Shown: positions 34,977 through 43,210 of the stretch, piece after piece
Layout of the letters: every line of letters begins with the position of its first letter
Position numbering within the stretch: position 1 is the first letter of the stretch
NCBI RefSeq assembly: GCF_020829665.1
Contig: NZ_JAIVFT010000002.1
Coordinates: 124,001-188,000, forward strand
Direction of reading: 5' to 3'
DNA length: 64,000 nt
From: Nostoc sp. CHAB 5824
GTDB taxonomy: Bacteria; Cyanobacteriota; Cyanobacteriia; Cyanobacteriales; Nostocaceae
Made by a program: the position numbers and the translations under genes
The notes under the pieces: generated by a model
Databases searched by the model: none
The model's input: the letters and a program-made list of their open reading frames with translations, nothing else
Told to the model about the DNA's origin: nothing

Positions 34977-35819
34977 TTAGCGTGCGGTAGCTCTAGGTTT
35001 ACCACCTTGTACAGCACCCCTGCCTCTTAAGCCTGTCCAGCCGATGATAATGTAACCAATGGACAGCAACAAACTGCTAATACCAATCCGCAGTCCAGAC
35101 TTCCAAGCAGTATCTTTAGCTTGTTGCTGTGCTTCGTCTCTGCGCTGGCGAACTTGGCTCAGTTGTTGAGTTTGCAGCGTCTGAATATCTGTTTGTTGTT
35201 GGATAGCTTTGTCAAGTACTTGAGGATCTGTTTTAGCCTTCTTCAGTAACTCTTTTATATTTGCGGGAATTTGAGAGCTTTCAAGTGCTTGCTTATATCT
35301 CTGGTCATCTTTGAGAATTTCACTAAACTGAGCTTTGGTTTGGTTTCGCAGCTGCTCTAGTTGAGCTTTTCCTTGCTCAGTATTCAATTGTGCTTGCAAT
35401 TGCGATAACCGATTGTTCAGTTGATTTTCTGCCTGATCTGCTTCTTGGGTGATGCGGTTGAGTGTTTGAGCCTTAGCTTGATTGACGTTATTGAGGTGCA
35501 GGGGAAAAATTAGCAAGAACATCAACCCTAAAATACTTGAGAGGATCACGGCGGGAAATCTTAAATCGATACCTTGGGGGCGATCGCTTGCTGCATCAGC
35601 ACTATCAATCCAATAAGCAGCAAACAGAAGCCCCAAACCTACTAAAGGAACAATTCCCCGATCAACTAGCGCTGTTGCCAAGTTGATTTGCCATACCCGA
35701 TCAGTAGGTTGGAATGGTAACAATAGAATAAAAAAGTCAACAAAAAACGACAAAATGCAGATTATTCCAACGACCTTAAGTGTGAGGGCAGTACTCACGG
35801 AAGCAAAACGGTTAACCAT
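34977..35819 (-). CDS. hpsJ: Hormogonium polysaccharide protein HpsJ
   Basis: This protein of about 280 residues has four hydrophobic segments: ALTLKVVGIICILSFFVDFF, IVPLVGLGLLFAAYWI, VILSSILGLMFLLIFPLHL, and a last one near the C terminus (LLLSIGYIIIGWTGL). Between the third and fourth lies a long Gln/Ala/Leu-rich coiled coil (about residues 105-245). The layout matches HpsJ, a membrane protein needed for hormogonium polysaccharide and motility. ATG 35819 was chosen over an upstream TTG (35924), whose extra residues look non-coding. Its molecular role is unknown. Confidence 0.8.
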   Translation of the reverse strand: MVNRFASVSTALTLKVVGIICILSFFVDFFILLLPFQPTDRVWQINLATALVDRGIVPLVGLGLLFAAYWIDSADAASDRPQGIDLRFPAVILSSILGLMFLLIFPLHLNNVNQAKAQTLNRITQEADQAENQLNNRLSQLQAQLNTEQGKAQLEQLRNQTKAQFSEILKDDQRYKQALESSQIPANIKELLKKAKTDPQVLDKAIQQQTDIQTLQTQQLSQVRQRRDEAQQQAKDTAWKSGLRIGISSLLLSIGYIIIGWTGLRGRGAVQGGKPRATAR

Positions 35820-36182
35820 AGTTTTTGAAACTGGCAGTGAATAGGAGTGATTTTCATATTTCAAGCTACTTGAATATTGTGCCAATGACCGTAACTTTTG
35901 TGTAGAAACATAAAGCAGATTCAATACTGATAAAGGCTATCTGCCTCTTGGTTTTCAACTAGGCCACAGTAACATTTGTTATGTGCGGTGTCTTCAGGAA
36001 ATTCCTAGTATTTGAAGATACGAACCTAATGCGGGGCTGTAGGAAAAGACTCATTAATTACCCATTTCCCTTATTGCAGTTCTCAATCGGTCGTAATACA
36101 GGTCTTTTGTAGGGACGCACAAATGTGCGCTCCTAGTGCGTCTTGCATCCATACAAAAATCGCTATATCTCTCTCATCTCCC
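35820..36182. other. Intergenic region between hpsI and hpsJ
   Basis: This is one of the larger gaps inside the hps series. It contains a hairpin repeat and its associated TATAGCGATTTTTGTATGGA motif (minus strand, 36110-36173). A separate promoter for hpsJ-hpsK could lie here. Confidence 0.5.
36110..36173. repeat. Composite hairpin repeat, copy 1
   Basis: TAGGGACGCACA (36110-36121) and TGTGCGCTCCTA (36124-36135) form a stem with two mismatches. It is followed by ATCCATACAAAAATCGCTAT. The same two parts occur in reverse order and orientation at 57902-57960. Confidence 0.55.
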
Positions 36183-36830
36183 TCATTTTTCCATTTTTCC
36201 TGTAAGGGCTTGTTCCCAAATCGGTAGATCCTCCGGTCGGTCAACATCAGCTAAAGGCAACAAGTTCACATGTGATAAATTAAGTTTCTGGGCAATGTCT
36301 ACGGTTTTCTGGAATACTTGAGCAGTTCCCCACTCGATGTCAACGAATAACTCCGGGATGTGTTGGCGCAAACCAATTAAGTAATATCCACCGTCGATCG
36401 CAGGGCCAAGTACAAGGTCAAAGGCGTGTAACTTCTCAAAGGCTGTTGCTAGAATCTGGGCATTCACTCCAGGACAATCTGTACCGATGATAATTACATT
36501 TTCTGCACCAGATTGAAAAGCATCAAAAAGCGATCGCGCCATCCGCGAACCTAGATCCCCTTCACCTTGAAACTGGTAAACCAAATCCAACCCTAGCCAG
36601 TCTTGCATAAGTTGCAAATTGCCACCTGCAAACCGTATTTCCACGGTTATGGCAATGGCTTTTTGCAATTCTTGAACCTGAAATATTGTATGTTCAGTCA
36701 TTTTCCATTGAAGATTGGCAGCACCAACACTTCCCAAAGCAGGTATCAATCGGGTTTTTGTCTTACCTGGTTCTGGATAGCGAGTGAAAATAATCAGGTG
36801 CTGTTTTTGGTTTGCTGGTAAGTTCAGCAC
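36183..36830 (-). CDS. hpsI: TIGR04282/DUF2064 glycosyltransferase-like protein HpsI
   Basis: This 215-residue protein has the nucleotide-binding start HLIIFTRYPEPGKTKTRLIP, then LGSRMARSLFDAF, IIGTDCPGVNAQIL and a conserved LVLGPAIDGGYYLIGLR. These mark the TIGR04282/DUF2064 family with a GT-A-like fold related to MobA and nucleotidyltransferases. It lies between hpsH and hpsJ, the hpsI position. A role in supplying or transferring a sugar is inferred; the exact reaction is not known. Confidence 0.87.
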   Translation of the reverse strand: MLNLPANQKQHLIIFTRYPEPGKTKTRLIPALGSVGAANLQWKMTEHTIFQVQELQKAIAITVEIRFAGGNLQLMQDWLGLDLVYQFQGEGDLGSRMARSLFDAFQSGAENVIIIGTDCPGVNAQILATAFEKLHAFDLVLGPAIDGGYYLIGLRQHIPELFVDIEWGTAQVFQKTVDIAQKLNLSHVNLLPLADVDRPEDLPIWEQALTGKMEK

Positions 36831-36863
36831 ACAATACCTTATTTGAATAAACGTAAGAATATA

Positions 36864-37433
36864 TTAATAGCAATACTTGCCGTCATCGGTTGTAGTATGC
36901 TCCTTTGCAGTTCGTATTGCCCCTAAAATCGTTGAAATAATAACACAACGTTTAACTTTACCACCAGACCTACTGGATAGCGTGATCCGTCCTAGATCAT
37001 TAGGGCTTTTAGCATTACCTCTGTAGTCAAATTGAACTTTGCGTATATCATTTGACAGTTGCAAGGTTGTCTCAGGATCTAAGCGCACATTGGAATCTAG
37101 GTTATTCCAGTTAGCGTCAGATGGGTTTATTGTAGCAGGATGAACCGCCCATTGAATAATGCCGTTTTGCTCACGAAAGCTGGCTTGCCAAGTCAACTTT
37201 TCCTTACTGGCTTGCCTTTGGGCTTGGCGCATAGCAAGGTGGACTTCGTTTTGGGCAGTTCTAAGGCGTTGAGTGTCCAAAAAAGCTAGCCAGTTGGGTA
37301 TTCCCAGTGTAGCTAATATACTAATTAATAAGACAACTACTAAAGTTTCTGGTAGGGTAAAACCACTACTGGAGTCCTTATCCAAGAAATTTTTTGCATT
37401 AACTAGAGACGGTAAATGCACTCGAATATCCAT
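36864..37433 (-). CDS. hpsH: Pseudopilin-like protein HpsH
   Basis: This 189-residue protein has a type IV prepilin/pseudopilin N terminus. A 24-residue leader ends in Gly24 and is followed by FTLPETLVVVLLISILAT, with the conserved Glu at mature position 5. The long helix continues to about residue 70 (RTAQNEVHLAMRQAQRQASK). A globular C-terminal domain with two cysteines follows, resembling GspH-type minor pseudopilins. The start overlaps the end of hpsG by 35 bases. It should be cut by prepilin peptidase and join a pseudopilus or the type IV pilus. Confidence 0.87.
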   Translation of the reverse strand: MDIRVHLPSLVNAKNFLDKDSSSGFTLPETLVVVLLISILATLGIPNWLAFLDTQRLRTAQNEVHLAMRQAQRQASKEKLTWQASFREQNGIIQWAVHPATINPSDANWNNLDSNVRLDPETTLQLSNDIRKVQFDYRGNAKSPNDLGRITLSSRSGGKVKRCVIISTILGAIRTAKEHTTTDDGKYCY

Positions 37434-38454
37434 TTTTGTCTTCTGGTCGTTTTTCAGCTACCCAGCTGTTGAGCAATATTTCAGTTTCTTGGCTTTTTAC
37501 TTCGCGGTGCTTAGTAATACTGTAGAGCAAGGTAGGCAGTAGAAGGATTATGAGAATTTTTAATAACAATTTTGAGGTAAAATTTATATTTTTAAGTCTT
37601 GAGTGGTCGTTAATAAAATACTTCCACAGAAATCTAGCAGCCGCTAGACCTTTTTTCCTATTAAACGGCTTTTGTAAGGCTTTACAGGTCAGGTATTTGT
37701 ATAAATTTGCTAGGCTTATATTCCAAGTACTATTAAATGTTGAAGGTCTTTCTTTGTACGCTCTACTAAGCACTTGCAAGCAGGCTTTTTCCTGCCTGAA
37801 AAGATTAGAAGAAACCGAATTAGCACTTATGCGATATAAGATTTGTATAGATGGTACACATATAAAATTAAACTTAGAGCCTAATCGCAGCCACATATCC
37901 CAATCCTGAGCCGCACTTAAAGATTCGTCAAAGCCACCTAATGTAATTAAAGCTTTTCTACAAATTAAGGGATTTGAACCGTTTTCTAGAAAGTTATTTA
38001 GTAACAAATGTTCATAAACATTTCCATTAACATTAACGCGCTTGCCTGAAAGTATAAATTCACCGTTTTCATCAATGTAATCAGTCCAACTATAAGCAAC
38101 TTTTGCAGTAATGTTTTCTTGCAAAGCCTTTAACTGAGACTGAAGTTTATCAGGTGTCCAAATATCATCTGCATCTAAGAAACTAACAAATTCTCCAACT
38201 GCACGGTGTAGCCCTCGGTTACGGCTGACGTTTCCACCAGCATTGGAATAGGAAAATACTTTTATTCGTGGGTCTTGGATTTGTGTAACAATTGCTAAAG
38301 TTGAATCTTGTGAACCATCATTAATTACGATTAATTCTAAATCAGTGAAAGTTTGATTTAAAACAGATTGAATTGTATGATTAATAGTCTTTTCACTATT
38401 ATAAGCAGGTATGATTACAGAAATTACTGGCAATTTTTTGCTCGCTTGAATCAT
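37399..38454 (-). CDS. hpsG: Glycosyltransferase family 2 HpsG
   Basis: This 351-residue GT2 enzyme begins VISVIIPAYNSEKTINHTIQ, has LELIVINDGSQDST and FVSFLDADDIWTPDKLQ (DxD motif), and AAQDWDMWLRLG downstream, the acceptor region. The C-terminal portion includes a hydrophobic segment LLLKILIILLLPTLLYSI that may tether it to the membrane. It is one of three glycosyltransferases placed hpsE-hpsF-hpsG, needed for hormogonium polysaccharide. Composition is AT-rich relative to neighbours. Sugar specificity is unknown. Confidence 0.88.
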   Translation of the reverse strand: MIQASKKLPVISVIIPAYNSEKTINHTIQSVLNQTFTDLELIVINDGSQDSTLAIVTQIQDPRIKVFSYSNAGGNVSRNRGLHRAVGEFVSFLDADDIWTPDKLQSQLKALQENITAKVAYSWTDYIDENGEFILSGKRVNVNGNVYEHLLLNNFLENGSNPLICRKALITLGGFDESLSAAQDWDMWLRLGSKFNFICVPSIQILYRISANSVSSNLFRQEKACLQVLSRAYKERPSTFNSTWNISLANLYKYLTCKALQKPFNRKKGLAAARFLWKYFINDHSRLKNINFTSKLLLKILIILLLPTLLYSITKHREVKSQETEILLNSWVAEKRPEDKNGYSSAFTVSS

Positions 38455-38460
38455 AATTAA

Positions 38461-39456
38461 TTATAAAGCTATTTTATTTTTTAGTACTTTGCCTAAATTA
38501 CATTTTAAGTAGTAAATAGGACTCATCATACTAGCTAAGTAAAACTCCATTTCAAAAACTGCAATTAGATCACTTTTCAATTGCCCTCTATACTGAATGA
38601 GGTGCTGTACTACTCGGCGTAAATTGCCTAAGATAGTTTTCACAAAAACTATTGGTTTTTGCCAATTTTTAGTATTTATCAAGCGTAGCTGGAAAATACA
38701 CAAACCACAGCCGCGTGCCAGAGTTAAGAGGTAATCTTTTTCAAGTCGCCAACGTGGTATTTGATGATAAGTATGCATGGTAGGATTATACCAAATTTCC
38801 CAGCCTGCATAATGTATATAAAGCAATGGTTCATAGTCATCACCCTGCACCAAAATACCAGGTAACTTCCCGCTTAAAGTAGGCCGTTGCGGTACATTTT
38901 CACGCCACACCTGTCTCCTCACAACAAGCGCCGCACCAGGAGGAAGTCTTAAATTGTCTGCATCAAATAAATGTGGATTTAGCCCATGCTCTCTGATGGC
39001 TAAAAAAGCTTGAATTCTTTCAAAATTTTCTGGCGGTTTTACTTCAAAATCACCATGAATCTGTCCACTCCAAGCACCTGCTTGAGGATGCTCTAATCCA
39101 AAAGTATATGCTTCTGCTAACCAATCAGGAGCAGGTAAATTATCATCATCTAAAAATGCGATTAGCTCACCTCTGGCTTCACGTACTGCCCGTAGTCGTG
39201 CAAAAGCAGCTCCCTGTTCAGTTTCTAAAAAATATCTTAAATGACAGTTTCCATTATTATATGCTTTTTGGTAATTCTCGATTATTTCAAATGTGTTATC
39301 AGAACTATTGTTATCTACAATAATAATTTCCCAGTTAAGTCTTTCTACTCCTGTCTGGGTTAATAGCTTATCTAAAACTTTAGGTAAACGGGTTGCTCCG
39401 TTATATGCAGGAATGGCTACGCTAATATCTAAACTTTCAACGGCTAATTTATTCAT
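38461..39456 (-). CDS. hpsF: Glycosyltransferase family 2 HpsF
   Basis: This 331-residue GT2 enzyme has SVAIPAYNGATRLPKVLDKL, WEIIIVDNNSSDNT, AFLDDDNLPAPDWL (DDD motif) and a proline/glycine acceptor region LPPGAALVVRRQVW. It is clearly a paralogue of the next gene hpsE: both share IPxYNGxxRLPxLL, FLDDDN and LVVRRQxW, so the pair arose by duplication. The spacing to hpsE is 5 bases and to hpsG 6 bases, indicating one transcript. Role: adding a sugar to hormogonium polysaccharide. Confidence 0.88.
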   Translation of the reverse strand: MNKLAVESLDISVAIPAYNGATRLPKVLDKLLTQTGVERLNWEIIIVDNNSSDNTFEIIENYQKAYNNGNCHLRYFLETEQGAAFARLRAVREARGELIAFLDDDNLPAPDWLAEAYTFGLEHPQAGAWSGQIHGDFEVKPPENFERIQAFLAIREHGLNPHLFDADNLRLPPGAALVVRRQVWRENVPQRPTLSGKLPGILVQGDDYEPLLYIHYAGWEIWYNPTMHTYHQIPRWRLEKDYLLTLARGCGLCIFQLRLINTKNWQKPIVFVKTILGNLRRVVQHLIQYRGQLKSDLIAVFEMEFYLASMMSPIYYLKCNLGKVLKNKIAL

Positions 39457-39461
39457 AACAC

Positions 39462-40436
39462 CTAAGATTTTGATAATCTATTTTTCAAATATCCATTTTT
39501 CCAAAGATAAAAAGGACTAAGGAAACTACTTACCAACAGTTCCATTTCGCAAGCAACTACCAAATCATGTTTTAGCTTAGTTCGATATTTGAGTAAGTGT
39601 AAAAATATTTTACGTATGTCATTGAGCATATAAGGTAAAAGAGCAAATGGTCTATATATATGTTTTATATTTACCATTCTAGTTACATAACGGCTAAGTC
39701 CAATACCTCGAAAAAACGGAATTAAATAATCCTTTTGTAACCGAGAAGTTGGTATTTTATGAGAAATTTCCATTTCTGGGTTATACCAAATTTGCCATCC
39801 TGATTTTTGTATGTAAGACAACATTTCTAAGTCTTCACTGGTAAGCATATTGCCTTTAACTCTACCAGTTAAAATAAACTTCTCTGGTATGCTTTCTAAC
39901 CAAGCTTGTCTACGGACAACAAGCCCGGCTGAGGGTGGTAGTAATTTTTTCGCTGCTTCATATAATAGCGGTAAATTACCCCGCTCTGTAATTGCCAAGA
40001 ATGGAGCAATTCGCTGAAAGTTTTCTGGTGGTTCTACTTCCCAGTCAGGGTGAATTTGACTGCCATAAGCTCCCGCCTTGGGATACTTTTCACCAAAAGC
40101 GTAAGCTGCGGCTACCCAATTGGATACTGGGTAGTTATCATCATCTAGAAAACCTATGAATCTACCTTTAGCTTCTGCAACTGCCCTTTTTCGGGCATAA
40201 GCTGCACCTTGTTTTGCTTCAAAGCAATATTTTAAAGGGTAAGGACACCGCCAATTTTGTTGATAGGTTTGAACAACTTTAGCTGTGTTATCAGTACTGT
40301 TATTATCTACAACTATAATTTCCCAAGATAAATTTTCAGTGTAAAGTTGGTTTTGTAGCCGCTCTAGTAGTTCAGGCAAACGACTTTCACCGTTATAAGT
40401 TGGGATTGCTACAGTAAAGTCAAGGTTTTCAGTCAT
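39462..40436 (-). CDS. hpsE: Glycosyltransferase family 2 HpsE
   Basis: This protein of about 324 residues is a paralogue of HpsF, with TVAIPTYNGESRLPELLERL, WEIIVVDNNSTDNT, GFLDDDNYPVSNW and LVVRRQAWLESIP. The start was placed at ATG 40436 because MTENLDFTVAIPTYNG matches the paralogue. The frame is open to 40493, but the extra 19 residues have no match in HpsF. Together with HpsF and HpsG it should build repeat units of the hormogonium polysaccharide. A wider gap of about 195 bases separates it from hpsD. Confidence 0.87.
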   Translation of the reverse strand: MTENLDFTVAIPTYNGESRLPELLERLQNQLYTENLSWEIIVVDNNSTDNTAKVVQTYQQNWRCPYPLKYCFEAKQGAAYARKRAVAEAKGRFIGFLDDDNYPVSNWVAAAYAFGEKYPKAGAYGSQIHPDWEVEPPENFQRIAPFLAITERGNLPLLYEAAKKLLPPSAGLVVRRQAWLESIPEKFILTGRVKGNMLTSEDLEMLSYIQKSGWQIWYNPEMEISHKIPTSRLQKDYLIPFFRGIGLSRYVTRMVNIKHIYRPFALLPYMLNDIRKIFLHLLKYRTKLKHDLVVACEMELLVSSFLSPFYLWKNGYLKNRLSKS

Positions 40437-40631
40437 TTGATAAAATTTACATTTTGATATTTTGATTAGGACACTTTTTATATGTTCAGCCAATGGCTAA
40501 TTTATCAGTGGCTCTTAAATAAATCTATCAAACATTAAAACTGCACATGATGTTTCAATTTTGCTATCAACGTGCAGTTTTATGTACAGTAGTATTGCGT
40601 GTTTTTGAATAAATATTGCTACCTAAACTAC

Positions 40632-41333
40632 TTAACTGCATTTATCGTCTTTTGCTGTGAGCATTGAGCCTAAAAGAGTTTTCACAATGACGCATCGCTT
40701 TACACTACTAGCAGATGTAGAATTTGCAGAGCTTGGTACAGCTACCACTATTTTTAACCCAGGTGGCTCTGTTGAATCTGCTGGGATTGTGCCAAAGTTT
40801 GCATTTGGCAGATTCCCCATGTAGTCAAAGGTAATTTTTGTTGACGCACTTAAAGTGTAAGATACAGATGAACCAGCTGTGTTTTGACTGGTAAGATTTG
40901 CACCTAGCAGTAATTTATCAGAGCTAACGCCTACATCCGCCCCTAAAGGTTTCCATGTGCTGATTCCAGCATCCGTACGATAAATAGCAATCTCTACATT
41001 TTGGGTTGTGGTATTTTTCTGAAAACTGACACTGTAGCTAAGTTTTTTGTTTTTAGCTTCGCGCTGTGCTTCTTGCAGTGCAGCTAAAACGGCGTCGTTA
41101 ACCTTATTTACCCGCTGTCGATTTACAAAGGCAACCCAACCAGGTGCTGCGATCACTGCTAGAATTCCTATTATCAGCAGTACTACTGTTAATTCTATCA
41201 GGCTAAAACCCGCATCCTTTTGGGAGTATGGAGATGCATAGCGAAGTCTGTTCGCCCCAGATGTCTGCTTTGGTGTTTCCACTACAAATTGTTTAGCAAT
41301 TTTGTTTAACCTCAATAAAGCTGCGCCGTGCAT
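40632..41333 (-). CDS. hpsD: Pseudopilin-like protein HpsD
   Basis: This 233-residue protein has an unusually long 42-residue leader ending in Gly42, then FSLIELTVVLLIIGILAVIA with Glu at mature position 5. The helix continues through VNDAVLAALQEAQREAKNKK, followed by a Ser/Thr-rich globular domain with a GspH-like fold and two C-terminal cysteines (KRCVIVKT and DDKCS) that could form a disulfide. It resembles HpsH in layout, including the KRCVI motif, so the two are probably paralogues. It follows hpsC by 28 bases. Confidence 0.88.
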   Translation of the reverse strand: MHGAALLRLNKIAKQFVVETPKQTSGANRLRYASPYSQKDAGFSLIELTVVLLIIGILAVIAAPGWVAFVNRQRVNKVNDAVLAALQEAQREAKNKKLSYSVSFQKNTTTQNVEIAIYRTDAGISTWKPLGADVGVSSDKLLLGANLTSQNTAGSSVSYTLSASTKITFDYMGNLPNANFGTIPADSTEPPGLKIVVAVPSSANSTSASSVKRCVIVKTLLGSMLTAKDDKCS

Positions 41334-41361
41334 ACAATACCTTTGATTGATTAGCTAGAGG

Positions 41362-42357
41362 TTATTTAGTAAATAAAAATCCGTGTCCTTGCACCCGAAT
41401 GCTCGAACTTGGAAAATAAGTTTTTGTGTTAGCAGTGTAAGCTAAGTTATTATTTTGCAGACGAGCAAGTGCGTTACCTCTGATGTACACCTGTGCTAAT
41501 ACTTCGTTGGCATCGACACAAGCAAAAAATCCACTTGTTTGACTGCCTACAAGGTTTGGACTAGAGCAAGGTGTGTTGCTAGGCGCAGTGGTGCTAATGT
41601 AATCAATCAAAGTCACAACTTGGACTGGATTTGCAACAGAGGAATAATTATCTGATGCGCCTAATGCAGTCTGCCATTGATTCATCTTGTCTTTGAGCAG
41701 AGCACCGCTCTTATTTAGTGGTGGTGGATTAAATCCAAGATTAAATTTTTTTCCTCGGTCATCATTAGCATAAGCTGCATTCACCGGGCCTCGAAGTTCA
41801 AACCTGCCAATCCTTGCCTCTTTAGACCAGGTAGAGTTTGCACTATTTGTATTGGTGATTAAGTAGTATGCTACCAATGAATAAGCAAAGCCGTCATCTG
41901 TTAGCGTGTCACTAGTCTGAGTGTTGGCAGTAATCCCAACGCTATTAGCTACAAACTCACGCTTCCAAAAAACAAGTATTGGTTTACAAATATTCTCATC
42001 GCTACAGCTATTAGCAGATTTCAGTGGTGGTATTTGGTCTTTAATGCCTGAACTACTAATAGTAGTAGTATTTGTGTTTCTGGTAACACCATCAGCATCG
42101 TAGATGTAAACTGCTTGCTCTAAGTCACGGGCAATATAATCTAGTGCTGCTTGGATTTCTTGCTCAGAAGTTGCCTTGGCTTGTTCTTTGCGATCGCCAT
42201 CTAGAATGCTAATCATAAAGGTCATTAAAGGCGTTATGATTAGTACTGCCATCACCATAGCTACTAGCAGCTCAATCAGGGTAAAGCCGCTAGTTGTCTT
42301 ATTTATTCCAGAGCGTTTTAATTGAGTACTTAGGATAAATTTCAGTGAATTTATCAT
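41362..42357 (-). CDS. hpsC: Pseudopilin-like protein HpsC
   Basis: This 331-residue protein has a 24-residue leader ending in Gly24, then FTLIELLVAMVMAVLIITPL with Glu at mature position 5, in the style of PilW/GspJ minor pilins. The helix extends through EQEIQAALDYIARDLEQAVY. The large C-terminal domain contains repeated Asn/Ser/Thr stretches and two possible disulfide pairs (SANSCSDENICKP; TPCSSPN with FFACVD). It should be processed by prepilin peptidase and form part of the hps-linked pseudopilus or pilus tip. Confidence 0.87.
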   Translation of the reverse strand: MINSLKFILSTQLKRSGINKTTSGFTLIELLVAMVMAVLIITPLMTFMISILDGDRKEQAKATSEQEIQAALDYIARDLEQAVYIYDADGVTRNTNTTTISSSGIKDQIPPLKSANSCSDENICKPILVFWKREFVANSVGITANTQTSDTLTDDGFAYSLVAYYLITNTNSANSTWSKEARIGRFELRGPVNAAYANDDRGKKFNLGFNPPPLNKSGALLKDKMNQWQTALGASDNYSSVANPVQVVTLIDYISTTAPSNTPCSSPNLVGSQTSGFFACVDANEVLAQVYIRGNALARLQNNNLAYTANTKTYFPSSSIRVQGHGFLFTK

Positions 42358-42485
42358 GCTGCGGTTTCCCTTTTAATTGACAGATATTTAAGAATAGACT
42401 TCTTACATAAATCTTTGTTTGCCTCACGCAGAGGCACAGAGAAAGATTCTAAAATTGGAAGTTTTGCAAGAAGTCTCATTAAAAT

Positions 42486-43184
42486 TCAATTGCAACCACC
42501 TGTGTAGCGGGCGCAAAGGTCGCTGTATTTAGGCACAGTGTCGTTGATATCTGTTGTTATTTCTACTAAAGGTGCTTTGCGCTGACCCACACCTCCAGTG
42601 AAAGTAGCTTGTGTTGTCTTAGTTGTGGAAGTGTTCTTGAGTAGAGTTGTGGTTTCTTTGAAAGCATCAGCTCTGTAAACCCGCACTCCTAAAGCATATC
42701 CACTAGTAGCACTACTACTAGCTAAGTTGTAGCGAAAACCCTGTACAACCATGTCTGTAACACTGGTGTTTTCGCAGCTACCACTACTATCAAAATCAAC
42801 GCAGTACAAAGATGTCCCCGTTGGGGCTGTGCAGTAAGAGTTTGCTGTACAAGTTAGAGTTCCTGTAGCTGTAGGAGCTGCGTATGCAGTTAGGGTATCA
42901 GTACCCGTAGAGGTTGGGGCCGCAATTTTCTTTGTCTTGACCGCATCAATGTATGATTTGGCAGCTTGAGTGGCTAATTCTATCCGTTTGGATTGTACAC
43001 GAGTTGCCACTGATAAGGAAAGAACTGGGGCGATCGCTACTAGCAAAATGCTAACTACAAGTATCGCTACCAAAGATTCAATAATAGTGAAACCCCCTTG
43101 CCCATATCGTAGGTCAGATAGATGTATCTTCCCTACTTCTGCTGTCTGTAATCTTTGTTTCTTAGCTTGTTTCCCTATCAACAT
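42486..43184 (-). CDS. hpsB: Pseudopilin-like protein HpsB
   Basis: This 232-residue protein has a 31-residue leader ending in Gly31, then FTIIESLVAILVVSILLVAI with Glu at mature position 5, as in PilV/GspI-type minor pilins. The rest is Thr/Ser-rich with paired cysteines (TLTCTANSYC; LYCVDFDSSGSCEN; DLCARYTGGC). It starts 26 bases after the hpsA stop, so the two are co-transcribed. Role: a minor component of the pseudopilus or type IV pilus used in hormogonium motility and polysaccharide secretion. Confidence 0.87.
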   Translation of the reverse strand: MLIGKQAKKQRLQTAEVGKIHLSDLRYGQGGFTIIESLVAILVVSILLVAIAPVLSLSVATRVQSKRIELATQAAKSYIDAVKTKKIAAPTSTGTDTLTAYAAPTATGTLTCTANSYCTAPTGTSLYCVDFDSSGSCENTSVTDMVVQGFRYNLASSSATSGYALGVRVYRADAFKETTTLLKNTSTTKTTQATFTGGVGQRKAPLVEITTDINDTVPKYSDLCARYTGGCN

Positions 43185-43210
43185 AACAATTTACCTAATA
43201 TTTACAGGAT